Source of the DNA: Natrinema amylolyticum | Lineage (GTDB): Archaea; Halobacteriota; Halobacteria; Halobacteriales; Natrialbaceae | Direction: 5' to 3' | Length of the DNA stretch: 64,000 bases | Assembly (NCBI RefSeq): GCF_020515625.1 | Contig: NZ_JAIWPJ010000001.1 | Location: 1,488,001 to 1,552,000, forward strand | In this document: positions 9,214 to 16,730 of the stretch, in pieces | How positions within the stretch are numbered: position 1 is the first letter of the stretch | How the letters are laid out: every line of letters starts with the position of its first letter | Notes under the pieces: generated by a model | The model's input: the letters and a program-made list of their open reading frames with translations, nothing else | The model's database searches: none | Told to the model about the DNA's origin: nothing | Made by a program: the position numbers and the translations under genes

Positions 9214-9537
9214 ATGGTCGAGAGTCCGTTCGACGTAGAAATCGAGGTCGGCGAAGTGATCGAAGCCGAACCGTTCCCCGAGGCCGAGAAGCCGGAGATG
9301 ACGAAACTCTGGATCGACCTCGGCGACGAGGAGATCCAGTCCGCCGGCCAACTCGAGTACCACTACGACGCCGACGAACTCGTCGGTCGACAGGTGCTCT
9401 GTGCGACGACCCTCGGCTCGGTGCGGATCGCGGGCTTCAAATCCGAGGCGCTGACGGTCGGCGTCCCCAGCGAGGAGGGGTATCCCGTGCTGGTGTCGCC
9501 GGACGAAGACGTGCCGCTGGGCGGGACGTTGTACTAA
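9214..9537 (+). CDS. tRNA-binding (EMAP/CsaA-like) domain protein
   Basis: 107 residues that form a single OB fold of the CsaA/Trbp111 type: FDVEIEVGEVIEAEPFPEA, then KPEMTKLWIDLGDEEIQSAG, the signature VGRQVLCATTLGSVRIAGFK, SEALTVG and a terminal VLVSPDEDVPLGGTLY. In the family the fold binds tRNA or acts as a chaperone-like protein. The final PDEDVPLGG.. segment matches the C-terminus of CsaA and of MetRS EMAP domains. A single-gene unit between a USP gene and mutS; cytosolic. Confidence 0.85.
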   Translation: MVESPFDVEIEVGEVIEAEPFPEAEKPEMTKLWIDLGDEEIQSAGQLEYHYDADELVGRQVLCATTLGSVRIAGFKSEALTVGVPSEEGYPVLVSPDEDVPLGGTLY

Positions 9538-9626
9538 TATCGGGGTCGACCGACTCCCGCTCGGGCCGACCAATGACGGTCCCGAGTAGGGCTGCAGGGT
9601 CGATCCGATCCCGGCGTCGGCCGACC

Positions 9627-9656
9627 ACTTTCACCGCGGATCCCGCAGGGTTTTTG
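9627..9656 (+). promoter_or_regulatory. mutS promoter: ACTTTCACCGCGG element plus T-rich TATA region
   Basis: ACTTTCACCGCGG (9627-9639) is followed about 10 nt later by GGTTTTTG (9650-9657). The same 13-mer occurs upstream of the threonine deaminase gene (46385), again just before a TATA-like GTTTTATA. A one-mismatch form lies before the DUF5806 gene (about 12612). With the TATA-like run at 9650-9656, transcription would start near 9678, which favours the mutS start at 9680. Confidence 0.45.
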
Positions 9657-9679
9657 TGATGGAAAGCCAGGCTCCGAGT

Positions 9680-12373
9680 ATGACAGAGGCGACGGGGATC
9701 GTCGGAGAGTTCTTCTCCCTCAAAGAGGAAACCGACGCCGAGTTACTGGCGATGCAGTGTGGCGATTTCTACGAATTCTTCGGCGAGGACGCCGAGACCG
9801 TCAGTGACGAGCTCGATCTCAAGGTCTCCCAGAAGTCCTCTCACGGCTCGTCCTATCCCATGGCCGGCGTGCCGCTCGACGATCTGACGCCCTATCTCAA
9901 GGCCTTAGTCGAACGCGGCTACCGCGTCGCCGTCGCCGACCAGTACGAGACCGACTCCGGTCACGCCCGAGAGATCGTCCGCGTCGTGACGCCCGGCACG
10001 CTGCTCGAGACCAGCGACGCCGACGCGCAGTACCTCGCGGCGGTCGTCGACGGCGGGAGCGCCGGCGGCTCGAGCGGCGGTGACGCCGGGTACGGGCTCG
10101 CATTCGCCGACGTGACGACCGGTCGGTTCCTCGTCGCGGACGCCGACGATGCCGACGACGCACTGACGGAACTCTACCGGTTCGATCCGGTCGAAGTCCT
10201 GCCGGGGCCCGACGCGCGGACCGACGACGACCTATTGAACACCGTCCGCGAGCGGATCGACGCGACGCTGACGCTCCACGAGACCGAATCGTTCGCGCCC
10301 AAACGGGCGACACACGAGGTCCGCGAGCAGTTCGGCACCGAGACCGTCGACCGGCTCTCGGTCGGCGAGCCGACGCTCGCGGCGGCCGGCGCGATCCTCT
10401 CGTACGTCGCGGAGACCGGCGCGGGCGTGCTCGCCTCGATGACCCGCATCCAAGCCCACCACGGCGACGATCACGTCACGCTGGACGCGACCACTCAGCG
10501 AAACCTCGAGCTCACTGAGACGATGCAGGGCGAGCGCGACGGCTCGCTGTTCGCGACGATCGACCACACCGAGACCAGCGCCGGCGGCCGCCTCTTGAAG
10601 GAGTGGCTCCAGCGCCCGCGGCGCTCGCTCGAGACGCTCGAGCGGCGCCAGGAGAGCGTCGCCGCGCTCTCGACGGCGGCGCTCGCCCGCGACGAGATGC
10701 AGGACTCGCTCGGCGAGACCTACGATCTGGCGCGACTCGCGTCGAAGGCGACCCACGGCAGCGCGGACGCGCGGGACCTGCTCGCGGTCGGAGAGACACT
10801 CTCGGTCCTGCCCGCGCTGGCCGAGACGATCGAATCGAATCCGGATCTGGCCGACTCGCCGCTCTCCGAGATCGTCGACCGACCGGACCGGGACGCCGCA
10901 CGAGAGTTACGGGAGACGCTCGAGGAAGCCATCGCCGAGGATCCGCCGTCGACCGTGACGCAGGGGGAACTCCTCCAGCGGGGGTACGACGACGAACTCG
11001 ACGAGGTGATCGAGCGCCACGAGGCGATCAAGGAGTGGCTCGACACGCTCGCCGAGCGCGAGAAGGGGCAGTACGGGCTCTCGCACGTCACGGTCGACCG
11101 GAACAAGACCGACGGCTACTACATTCAGGTCGGCAAGTCCGCCGCCGACGGCGTTCCGGATCACTACGAGGAGATCAAGACGCTCAAGAACTCCAAGCGC
11201 TTCACCACCGACGAACTCGAGGAGAAGGAACGCGAAATCCTCCGGCTCGAGGAACGGCGCGGCGACCTCGAGTACGAACTCTTCGAGGAACTCCGCGACG
11301 AGGTCGCCGCGCGGGCCGAACTGCTGCAGGACGTCGGACGGGCGCTGGCGACGGTCGACGCGCTCGCGAGTCTGGCGACTCACGCGGCCGAAAACCGCTG
11401 GGTTCAGCCCGATCTCCATCGGGACGACCGCCTCGAGATCGAGCAGGGTCGGCACCCGGTCGTCGAGCAGACGACGGAGTTCGTGCCGAACGACGTCCGG
11501 ATGAACGAGGATCGCAACTTTCTGGTCGTCACCGGACCCAACATGTCCGGGAAGTCGACCTACATGCGTCAGGTCGCCTGTATCGTCCTGTTGGCTCAGG
11601 TCGGCAGCTTCGTCCCCGCGAAGGAGGCCGAGATCGGGCTGGTCGACGGCATCTTCACCCGCGTCGGCGCACTCGACGAACTCGCACAGGGGCGCTCGAC
11701 GTTCATGGTCGAGATGAGCGAACTCTCGAACATCCTCCACACCGCGACCGAGGAGTCGCTGGTCATCTTAGACGAGGTGGGCCGCGGAACGGCGACCTAC
11801 GACGGGATTTCGATCGCCTGGGCCGCGACGGAGTACCTCCACAACGAGGTCAAGGCGAAGACCCTCTTCGCGACGCACTACCACGAACTGACCGGGCTCG
11901 CGGAGAACCTCCCCCGCGTCGCCAACGTCCACGTCGCGGCGGACGAACGCGACGGCGAGGTCACCTTTCTCCGGACCGTTCGCGACGGGCCGACGGATCG
12001 CTCCTACGGGATCCACGTCGCCGACCTCGCCGGCGTTCCCGACCCCGTCGTCGATCGCTCGAGAGATGTCTTAGAGCGCCTACGCGAGGAGAAGGCCATC
12101 GAGGCGAAGGGCGGGGGCTCGAGCGAGCCCGTTCAGGCCACGTTCGATCTGGGCAGCGGAACGATGCAGACACGAACGGCGGACCAGGGACAGTCCCAGA
12201 CTCAGACGGCGTCGACCGACGGCGGTCCGACGGAGGCCGACTCCGACGGGCAGTCGATCGATCCCGAGACCGAGGCCGTCCTCGAGGACTTCGAGTCGAT
12301 CGACGTGAACACGACGCCGCCGATCGAACTCGTCTCGAAAGTCCAGGAGCTCCAGGAGCGACTCGAGGAGTGA
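9680..12373 (+). CDS. mutS: DNA mismatch repair protein MutS
   Basis: About 897 residues of MutS1 type. The mismatch-reading motif is GDFYEFF at residues 28-34 (Phe30/Glu32). Connector, core and clamp domains follow, including RFTTDELEEKEREILRLEER. The ATPase domain shows Walker A GPNMSGKST near 618, then GRSTFMVEMSELSNIL, Walker B LDEVGRGTATYDG near 698, and FATHYHEL. The C-terminus has a disordered Gln/Thr/Ser linker and a short helical tail. The protein recognises mismatches and loops and recruits MutL. Upstream starts exist at 9656 (GTG) and 9659 (ATG); the ATG at 9680 is preferred because the promoter then gives a leaderless transcript. mutL lies 4.4 kb downstream, not in the same operon. 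Confidence 0.95.
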   Translation: MTEATGIVGEFFSLKEETDAELLAMQCGDFYEFFGEDAETVSDELDLKVSQKSSHGSSYPMAGVPLDDLTPYLKALVERGYRVAVADQYETDSGHAREIVRVVTPGTLLETSDADAQYLAAVVDGGSAGGSSGGDAGYGLAFADVTTGRFLVADADDADDALTELYRFDPVEVLPGPDARTDDDLLNTVRERIDATLTLHETESFAPKRATHEVREQFGTETVDRLSVGEPTLAAAGAILSYVAETGAGVLASMTRIQAHHGDDHVTLDATTQRNLELTETMQGERDGSLFATIDHTETSAGGRLLKEWLQRPRRSLETLERRQESVAALSTAALARDEMQDSLGETYDLARLASKATHGSADARDLLAVGETLSVLPALAETIESNPDLADSPLSEIVDRPDRDAARELRETLEEAIAEDPPSTVTQGELLQRGYDDELDEVIERHEAIKEWLDTLAEREKGQYGLSHVTVDRNKTDGYYIQVGKSAADGVPDHYEEIKTLKNSKRFTTDELEEKEREILRLEERRGDLEYELFEELRDEVAARAELLQDVGRALATVDALASLATHAAENRWVQPDLHRDDRLEIEQGRHPVVEQTTEFVPNDVRMNEDRNFLVVTGPNMSGKSTYMRQVACIVLLAQVGSFVPAKEAEIGLVDGIFTRVGALDELAQGRSTFMVEMSELSNILHTATEESLVILDEVGRGTATYDGISIAWAATEYLHNEVKAKTLFATHYHELTGLAENLPRVANVHVAADERDGEVTFLRTVRDGPTDRSYGIHVADLAGVPDPVVDRSRDVLERLREEKAIEAKGGGSSEPVQATFDLGSGTMQTRTADQGQSQTQTASTDGGPTEADSDGQSIDPETEAVLEDFESIDVNTTPPIELVSKVQELQERLEE

Positions 12374-12772
12374 CCGCGTGCGACGGCGGTCAGCTCACCG
12401 CTCGAACCCGCCGAACCCGCGGCATCGGTAACGAACGGTAGTGTCTCGCCGCCCACTTAGCTACCGGTTGACACACCACGTTTCCGGTGAACGCTGACCG
12501 CTGATGCCGGAACGGCCCGGTCGCCGTGATCCAACGTCAGCCCGCGGTTTCGCTGCGTCGACCGCGGAGATCCGTCCGCTCGGTCGGACGCGAATCCGGC
12601 GGCGGCCACCTTCACTTTCACTGCGCTTGGCTCCCCCTTACGTTCGAGCCGTGCGTTTCAGAGATACGGCGATCGCGTCGCGCACGAGGACCGTACCGCG
12701 ACGGGAGACCCCGGTCGGCGTACCACGGATCGTTCCCGTGGCGGGGCTTCGGGCGACCGGCTGATACACACC
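12374..12772 (+). other. 399-nt intergenic region with no convincing gene
   Basis: No coding signal is seen in either strand. It holds TTCACTTTCACTGCG at about 12610-12624, a near copy of the promoter element before mutS and ilvA, followed by CCCCTTACG. It lies about 150 nt before the next start codon. A small hairpin (CCACGG/CCGTGG) lies just before the DUF5806 gene. The spacing leaves room for a long leader or a small RNA. Confidence 0.4.
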
Positions 12773-13402
12773 ATGTCCGACGAAACCACCACCACGAACG
12801 ACGGATCGGCGAGCAAGTACGCCGGCAATCCGGACGGCGAGCGATTCACGAAGATCCACGGGGCCGAGTACGATCGCGTCAACGAGTTCCTCAGGGAGCG
12901 GACCGCGTTTACCGCGCGCGAGTGGGCGATCGCCCGCGCCTGTCAGGACTTCCGCACGCCGACCGGCGTGCCGATGCAAACGGTCGGCGAGAACCTCCCC
13001 GATCTGATCCCGTTCATGGAGGACACGTACTCGGGGCAGTCCGTCAGCAGCGCGAAGCATCGGTTCAACGAAAAGGTACAGAAAGCGGCGAACACGATGA
13101 TGTACGGCGCACTCTCCGGGTTCTATACGGCCGACGAACTCGACGCGATCCTCTACGAGGCCGTCGAGACCGCAAAGCTCCTGATCGAAACCGAGGGCGG
13201 CACGATCGACCTCGAGACCGAACAGCGCGTCGAGACCCAACTCGCCGAGTACATGAACGAGGTTCGCGAGACGAGCCGAGCGGTCTCGGCCGAGCTCGCC
13301 CACGAGACCGACGAGAGCGACACTGACGAGAGCGAGTCCGAAGACCGCGGAGCCGAAGCGGGCGAGACCCGAGACGGAGCGGGCGAAGCGAGCGAGGACT
13401 GA
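12773..13402 (+). CDS. Conserved haloarchaeal protein, DUF5806-like
   Basis: 209 residues. A helical core (about 20-165) contains RFTKIHGAEYDRVNEFLRER, FTAREWAIARACQDFRTPTG, VGENLPDLIPFM and AANTMMYGALSGFYTADELD, which I recognise as the haloarchaeal DUF5806 pattern. Residues after about 170 are a disordered Glu/Asp/Ser/Gly tail (DESDTDESESEDRGAEAGE). There are no membrane segments or catalytic motifs. Function is unknown; the helical, acidic-tailed layout would fit a soluble adaptor or nucleic-acid-associated protein. A monocistronic unit behind a long upstream region. Confidence 0.72.
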   Translation: MSDETTTTNDGSASKYAGNPDGERFTKIHGAEYDRVNEFLRERTAFTAREWAIARACQDFRTPTGVPMQTVGENLPDLIPFMEDTYSGQSVSSAKHRFNEKVQKAANTMMYGALSGFYTADELDAILYEAVETAKLLIETEGGTIDLETEQRVETQLAEYMNEVRETSRAVSAELAHETDESDTDESESEDRGAEAGETRDGAGEASED

Positions 13403-13497
13403 GCGACTGCTCGAGCGACGAACTTGAGAGTGAGACCGCGCGTAGCCGTGCCCTCGGCCCCCTCTCGGTCAGGAGATCGTCCGGGACCCGACCGCGA

Positions 13498-13692
13498 TCA
13501 GCACCGCTCGCCCAAGTCCCGCCAGTCGTACCAATCGCGGAGATCGAGTTCGATCTCGAGGCCACAGCCCTCGCAGTAGAACGCGACGGTTCGATACCCC
13601 GGTTGGAACTCCTCCCATTCGCCGTGGTCGTCGCACTCGATTCGAATTCCGCGTTCCGCCCCGTCGGGGACGTCGACAGTGTAGGTGCTCAT
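13498..13692 (-). CDS. Small zinc-binding-like protein
   Basis: 64 residues (MSTYTVDVPDGAERGIRIEC...). Cysteine and histidine ligands are arranged as C20-x2-H23, then C40-x2-C43, with a last Cys at the C-terminus (residue 64), on a background rich in Trp, Tyr and Asp. This looks like one of the many haloarchaeal single zinc-finger micro-proteins. The coding strand is supported by GC-rich third positions and the acidic composition. Function unknown; it is divergent from, and close to, the YihY gene region. Confidence 0.72.
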   Translation of the reverse strand: MSTYTVDVPDGAERGIRIECDDHGEWEEFQPGYRTVAFYCEGCGLEIELDLRDWYDWRDLGERC

Positions 13693-13825
13693 GGTTGGGG
13701 GAAACTCCGTCTCCGAATTCGACGGTGGTCTCGACTATCGGACGGTCCTTAGCTCTTTCACCGATTCGCGGGACGAATCGGATCGGCGCAGGTCGATCCG
13801 AACGGGACGGGTCGGCCGCGTCCGG

Positions 13826-14656
13826 CTACCCGTGAACGGAGCCGGTCGACTCCCGGTCGTTGCTGTCGGCGGGGCCCGCTTCGGGGTGGTACTCCCCGAT
13901 CACGACGTTCACCGCTACGCCGACGAGGAGGACGAACGAGGTCCCGTAGAGCCAGATGAGCAGGAGGATGACCGCACCGAACGTGTCGAACGTTCCGACG
14001 GTGTTCACGAGGTCCGCGTAGACGCCGAACAGCGCCTCGAGGACGACCCAGCCCGCGGCGGCGATGAGGGTCCCGGGAAGGGCCTCTCGAGCCGAGACGT
14101 CCGGTTCGGGGAAGACGTAGTAGATGGGGAAGAACGCGACGACCAGGCCACAGAACAGGACGAGCGGAGTCACCGCGACGACGACAGGATGGTTCACCGT
14201 CGCCAGCGTCGCCGTCGCGAAACTGACGCCGGTGGTGGCGATCACGATGGCGAGGAAGACCACGATACCGTCGGCGAACTTGCCCGAAACGGAGCGCTCT
14301 CCCTCGCCGTACAGTTCGTCGAACGCGGTGTTCAACCCCCGGAAGATGCGCAGCATTCCCCACAGCAGCGAGACGATCCCGATGAGCGACGCCCCGGCCC
14401 GCTTGGACGCGTGGGTCAACGCCTCGTAGACGAGCCCCTGGCCGGCGGGACTGAGGTGGTCTCGGGCCACCGCGACGATCTGCTCGGTCAGGTACTCGTT
14501 GCCGACCGCGCCGGCGACGATAAAGAGGAGGAGCAAGAGCGGCAGCAGGGAGAGGAACGCGGCGTGGGCGATGCTCCCCGCCATGAACGTCACGTTGTGC
14601 TCATCGACGACGGCCACCACGTCTCGAGCGACGGATCGGATCCGTCGCGAGTCCAT
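13826..14656 (-). CDS. YihY/BrkB-family inner membrane protein
   Basis: 276 residues from MDSRRIRSVARDVVAVVDEHN; the longer frame to 14764 adds an Arg-rich stretch that is not credible. The YihY/BrkB pattern is clear: NVTFMAGSIAHAAFLSLLPL in the first helix, about six membrane helices, SLLWGMLRIFRGLNTAFDEL in a conserved loop, FPIYYVFPEPDVSAREALPG, and FDTFGAVILLLIWLYGTSFV near the end. The family was once misnamed ribonuclease BN; its members are integral membrane proteins of uncertain, possibly transport, function. It is divergent from the SDR gene at 14776. Confidence 0.9.
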   Translation of the reverse strand: MDSRRIRSVARDVVAVVDEHNVTFMAGSIAHAAFLSLLPLLLLLFIVAGAVGNEYLTEQIVAVARDHLSPAGQGLVYEALTHASKRAGASLIGIVSLLWGMLRIFRGLNTAFDELYGEGERSVSGKFADGIVVFLAIVIATTGVSFATATLATVNHPVVVAVTPLVLFCGLVVAFFPIYYVFPEPDVSAREALPGTLIAAAGWVVLEALFGVYADLVNTVGTFDTFGAVILLLIWLYGTSFVLLVGVAVNVVIGEYHPEAGPADSNDRESTGSVHG

Positions 14657-14775
14657 ACCGTCCGGACGGCTGCGGTCACGAAAAGGGCGGCGCTGGCAGT
14701 CGCCGTCATCGGCGACGGCGGTCCGATCGACCGCCACCGGTAGAATTTTGAGTCGATAGGGCACTCGTTAGCACG

Positions 14776-15576
14776 ATGCACGAAGCAGACTTCGACGTCG
14801 CGGGGCAGACCGCGATCGTCACCGGCGCGAGCCAGGGAATCGGACAGGCGATCGCGGAGACGCTCGCGGCGAACGGCGCGAACGTCGCGATCTGTTCGCG
14901 GTCGATGGACCGCGTGGGACCGGTCGCCGAGGGGATCGACGAGGCCGACGACGCGGGCGACGCCATCGCCGTCGAGTGCAACGTCCGCGAGCGCGAGCAG
15001 GTCCAGGCCCTCGTCGACGAGACCGTCGACGAGTTCGGCGATATCGACATCCTCGTGAACAACGCCGGCGGGGAGTTCGTCGCGCCGTTCGAGGACATCT
15101 CCGAAAACGGCTGGAAGACCATCGTCGACCTCAACCTCAACAGCACCGTTCACTGCACGCAACTCGCCGGCGAAGTCATGCGCGAGGGATCGGGCGGCGT
15201 CATCATCAATCTCTCGAGCGTGAACGGCCAGCACGCCGCGCCCGGCGAGAGCCACTACGGCGCGTCGAAGGCGGCGATCATCCGACTCACCGAAACGCTG
15301 GCCGTCGAATGGGCCGAGGACGGCATCCGCGTCAACTGCATCGCGCCCGGCCTGATCCAGACGCCCGGCGTGGCAGAGACGCTCGGCATCGACAGCGAGG
15401 ACATGCCGCCCCGCGAGGAGACCGATCGCCGCATCGGCCACGCCGAGGAGATCGCCGACGCCGTCCAGTTCCTCTCGAGCCCCGCCGCCTCGTTCATGAA
15501 CGGCGAGACGATCACCGTCAAGGGCGTCCCGCGGGCCGGCAACTCGATGTCGCAGGACCTCGGCCTCGAGGACTGA
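14776..15576 (+). CDS. Short-chain dehydrogenase/reductase (SDR)
   Basis: 266 residues of the classical SDR type. The cofactor motif TGASQGIG is at about 17-24, and NNAGG follows at about 94. The catalytic Ser is in LSSVNGQ (about 148), and the YxxxK pair is in SHYGASKAAI (Y about 161, K about 165). The C-terminus carries the usual IAPGLIQTPG and SPAASFMNGETITVKGV. It oxidises or reduces an unidentified alcohol/ketone with NAD(P)H. The closest family pattern is the 3-oxoacyl-ACP reductase/glucose dehydrogenase-like group, but haloarchaeal substrates cannot be read from sequence. Monocistronic. Confidence 0.88.
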   Translation: MHEADFDVAGQTAIVTGASQGIGQAIAETLAANGANVAICSRSMDRVGPVAEGIDEADDAGDAIAVECNVREREQVQALVDETVDEFGDIDILVNNAGGEFVAPFEDISENGWKTIVDLNLNSTVHCTQLAGEVMREGSGGVIINLSSVNGQHAAPGESHYGASKAAIIRLTETLAVEWAEDGIRVNCIAPGLIQTPGVAETLGIDSEDMPPREETDRRIGHAEEIADAVQFLSSPAASFMNGETITVKGVPRAGNSMSQDLGLED

Positions 15577-15664
15577 GGGCTTCGGGATTTCAGCCTCTGT
15601 TCAGGTGTCAGCCGCCGGCGGATCGGTCCGGGCGTCACGCCGGTAGCACGAACGGGCAACGAAT

Positions 15665-16594
15665 ATGTCGACCGCCTACCAAGTACGGCCGATGGCGACT
15701 CCTGCGAAACCCGGCATCGACGTGGTTGCAGCCGTCGGCCTGTACGTCGCGGCGGTCGCGGTCGGCCTCGTCGCGCTCGGTGGGGTCGCTGCGGGGGCCT
15801 CGAGCGACGGTCTCGTGGCGCTGCTCCCGACCGCGTTCACCGCCGGCTTGCTCTGTGGGACCACCGTTGCGCGCCTCACCGCCGACGCCGTGGTCCGACT
15901 CGGTGTCTGGCGGTGGCGGACCATCGCTTGCTGGGTACCCGCGTCGCTCGTCGCGGGCGGTGCCGTCGTCCTCTCGGCGACCAACGCGGTCTCACGGGAC
16001 TGGCGGCTGCTATTGCTCGGTGTCGCGTCGGGCGCGGTCGTCCTCTCGGGCTGGCTACTGTCGCGGACGACACACGACGCCTACGTCGGCGCGGCGATCG
16101 ACGACCGCGACGACGCGCTCGCGAGCTGGACGTGGTATCAGTCCGGGACCCACGCGTTCCTGATCGCGCTCGGCGTCGTCCTGTTCGGGGTCGGGACGGG
16201 GGCCTCGATCGTCGTCGGCACGCCCTCGTACCGGTTCTTCCTCCCCTCGATCGTACTGGTCGTCCTCGGGTGGGCACCGACGCTCTCAGTCCCGAACCCG
16301 GGCGGCGACGACCTGACGCTGTTCTCGGTATCCGGGCTCGAACACGCCCGCGCCGACGTTCGCGCCTATCCCGACGGCATCGTCGTCGAACCCCGACTGC
16401 TCCCGTCGTACAGGCAGTTCGTTCCGTGGGACCGGATCGCCGACGTGCGAACGACCGAGGATCGGCTCGTCCTCGAGCACCGGTGGCGACCGGCCATTCG
16501 CTGTGATCGGTCGGCGATCGAGGACGTCGAGACCGTTCGCGACGCGATCGAGCGGGCGCGGCGGGGGACGGCCGATTCCCAAACCACAATTTAA
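15665..16594 (+). CDS. Conserved integral membrane protein with a PH-like C-terminal domain
   Basis: 309 residues. Six hydrophobic segments occupy about residues 18-45, 53-75, 87-105, 114-132, 158-182 and 190-207. A soluble C-terminal part (about 215-300) has alternating strands (VRAYPDGIVVEPRLLPSYRQ, FVPWDRIADVRTTEDRLVLE) typical of bacterial/archaeal PH-like domains, where a W-x-x-I motif is common. No enzyme or transporter signature is seen. It may also start at M10 (15692). Located before mutL, but the spacing (136 nt) argues for separate transcription. Confidence 0.65.
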   Translation: MSTAYQVRPMATPAKPGIDVVAAVGLYVAAVAVGLVALGGVAAGASSDGLVALLPTAFTAGLLCGTTVARLTADAVVRLGVWRWRTIACWVPASLVAGGAVVLSATNAVSRDWRLLLLGVASGAVVLSGWLLSRTTHDAYVGAAIDDRDDALASWTWYQSGTHAFLIALGVVLFGVGTGASIVVGTPSYRFFLPSIVLVVLGWAPTLSVPNPGGDDLTLFSVSGLEHARADVRAYPDGIVVEPRLLPSYRQFVPWDRIADVRTTEDRLVLEHRWRPAIRCDRSAIEDVETVRDAIERARRGTADSQTTI

Positions 16595-16619
16595 CACCGC
16601 TCGAACTCGAGCGAACACC

Positions 16620-16718
16620 ATGTACGGACCACGGACGACGACCGACGGGAGCGCAACCCGGACGCCATCGAGTACGCACGACGGGGCCGGAAGCCGACCG
16701 GTACCGACGCCGCCGTGA
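16620..16718 (+). CDS. Possible 32-residue leader ORF before mutL
   Basis: An ATG at 16620 lies about 30 nt after an AT-rich ACAATTTAACAC, the spacing of a leaderless start, and opens a 32-codon frame ending at 16718, just before the mutL ATG. The product (MYGPRTTTDGSATRTPSSTH then DGAGSRPVPTPP) is basic and Pro/Thr-rich, unlike halophile proteins. It may only mark the mutL leader. Confidence 0.22.
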   Translation: MYGPRTTTDGSATRTPSSTHDGAGSRPVPTPP

Positions 16719-16730
16719 TCGAATCCAGCA

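Noticed and set aside
10603-12441. 612-codon plus-strand frame inside mutS
   Set aside because: Out-of-frame shadow with extreme Arg content; MutS motifs are in the other frame.
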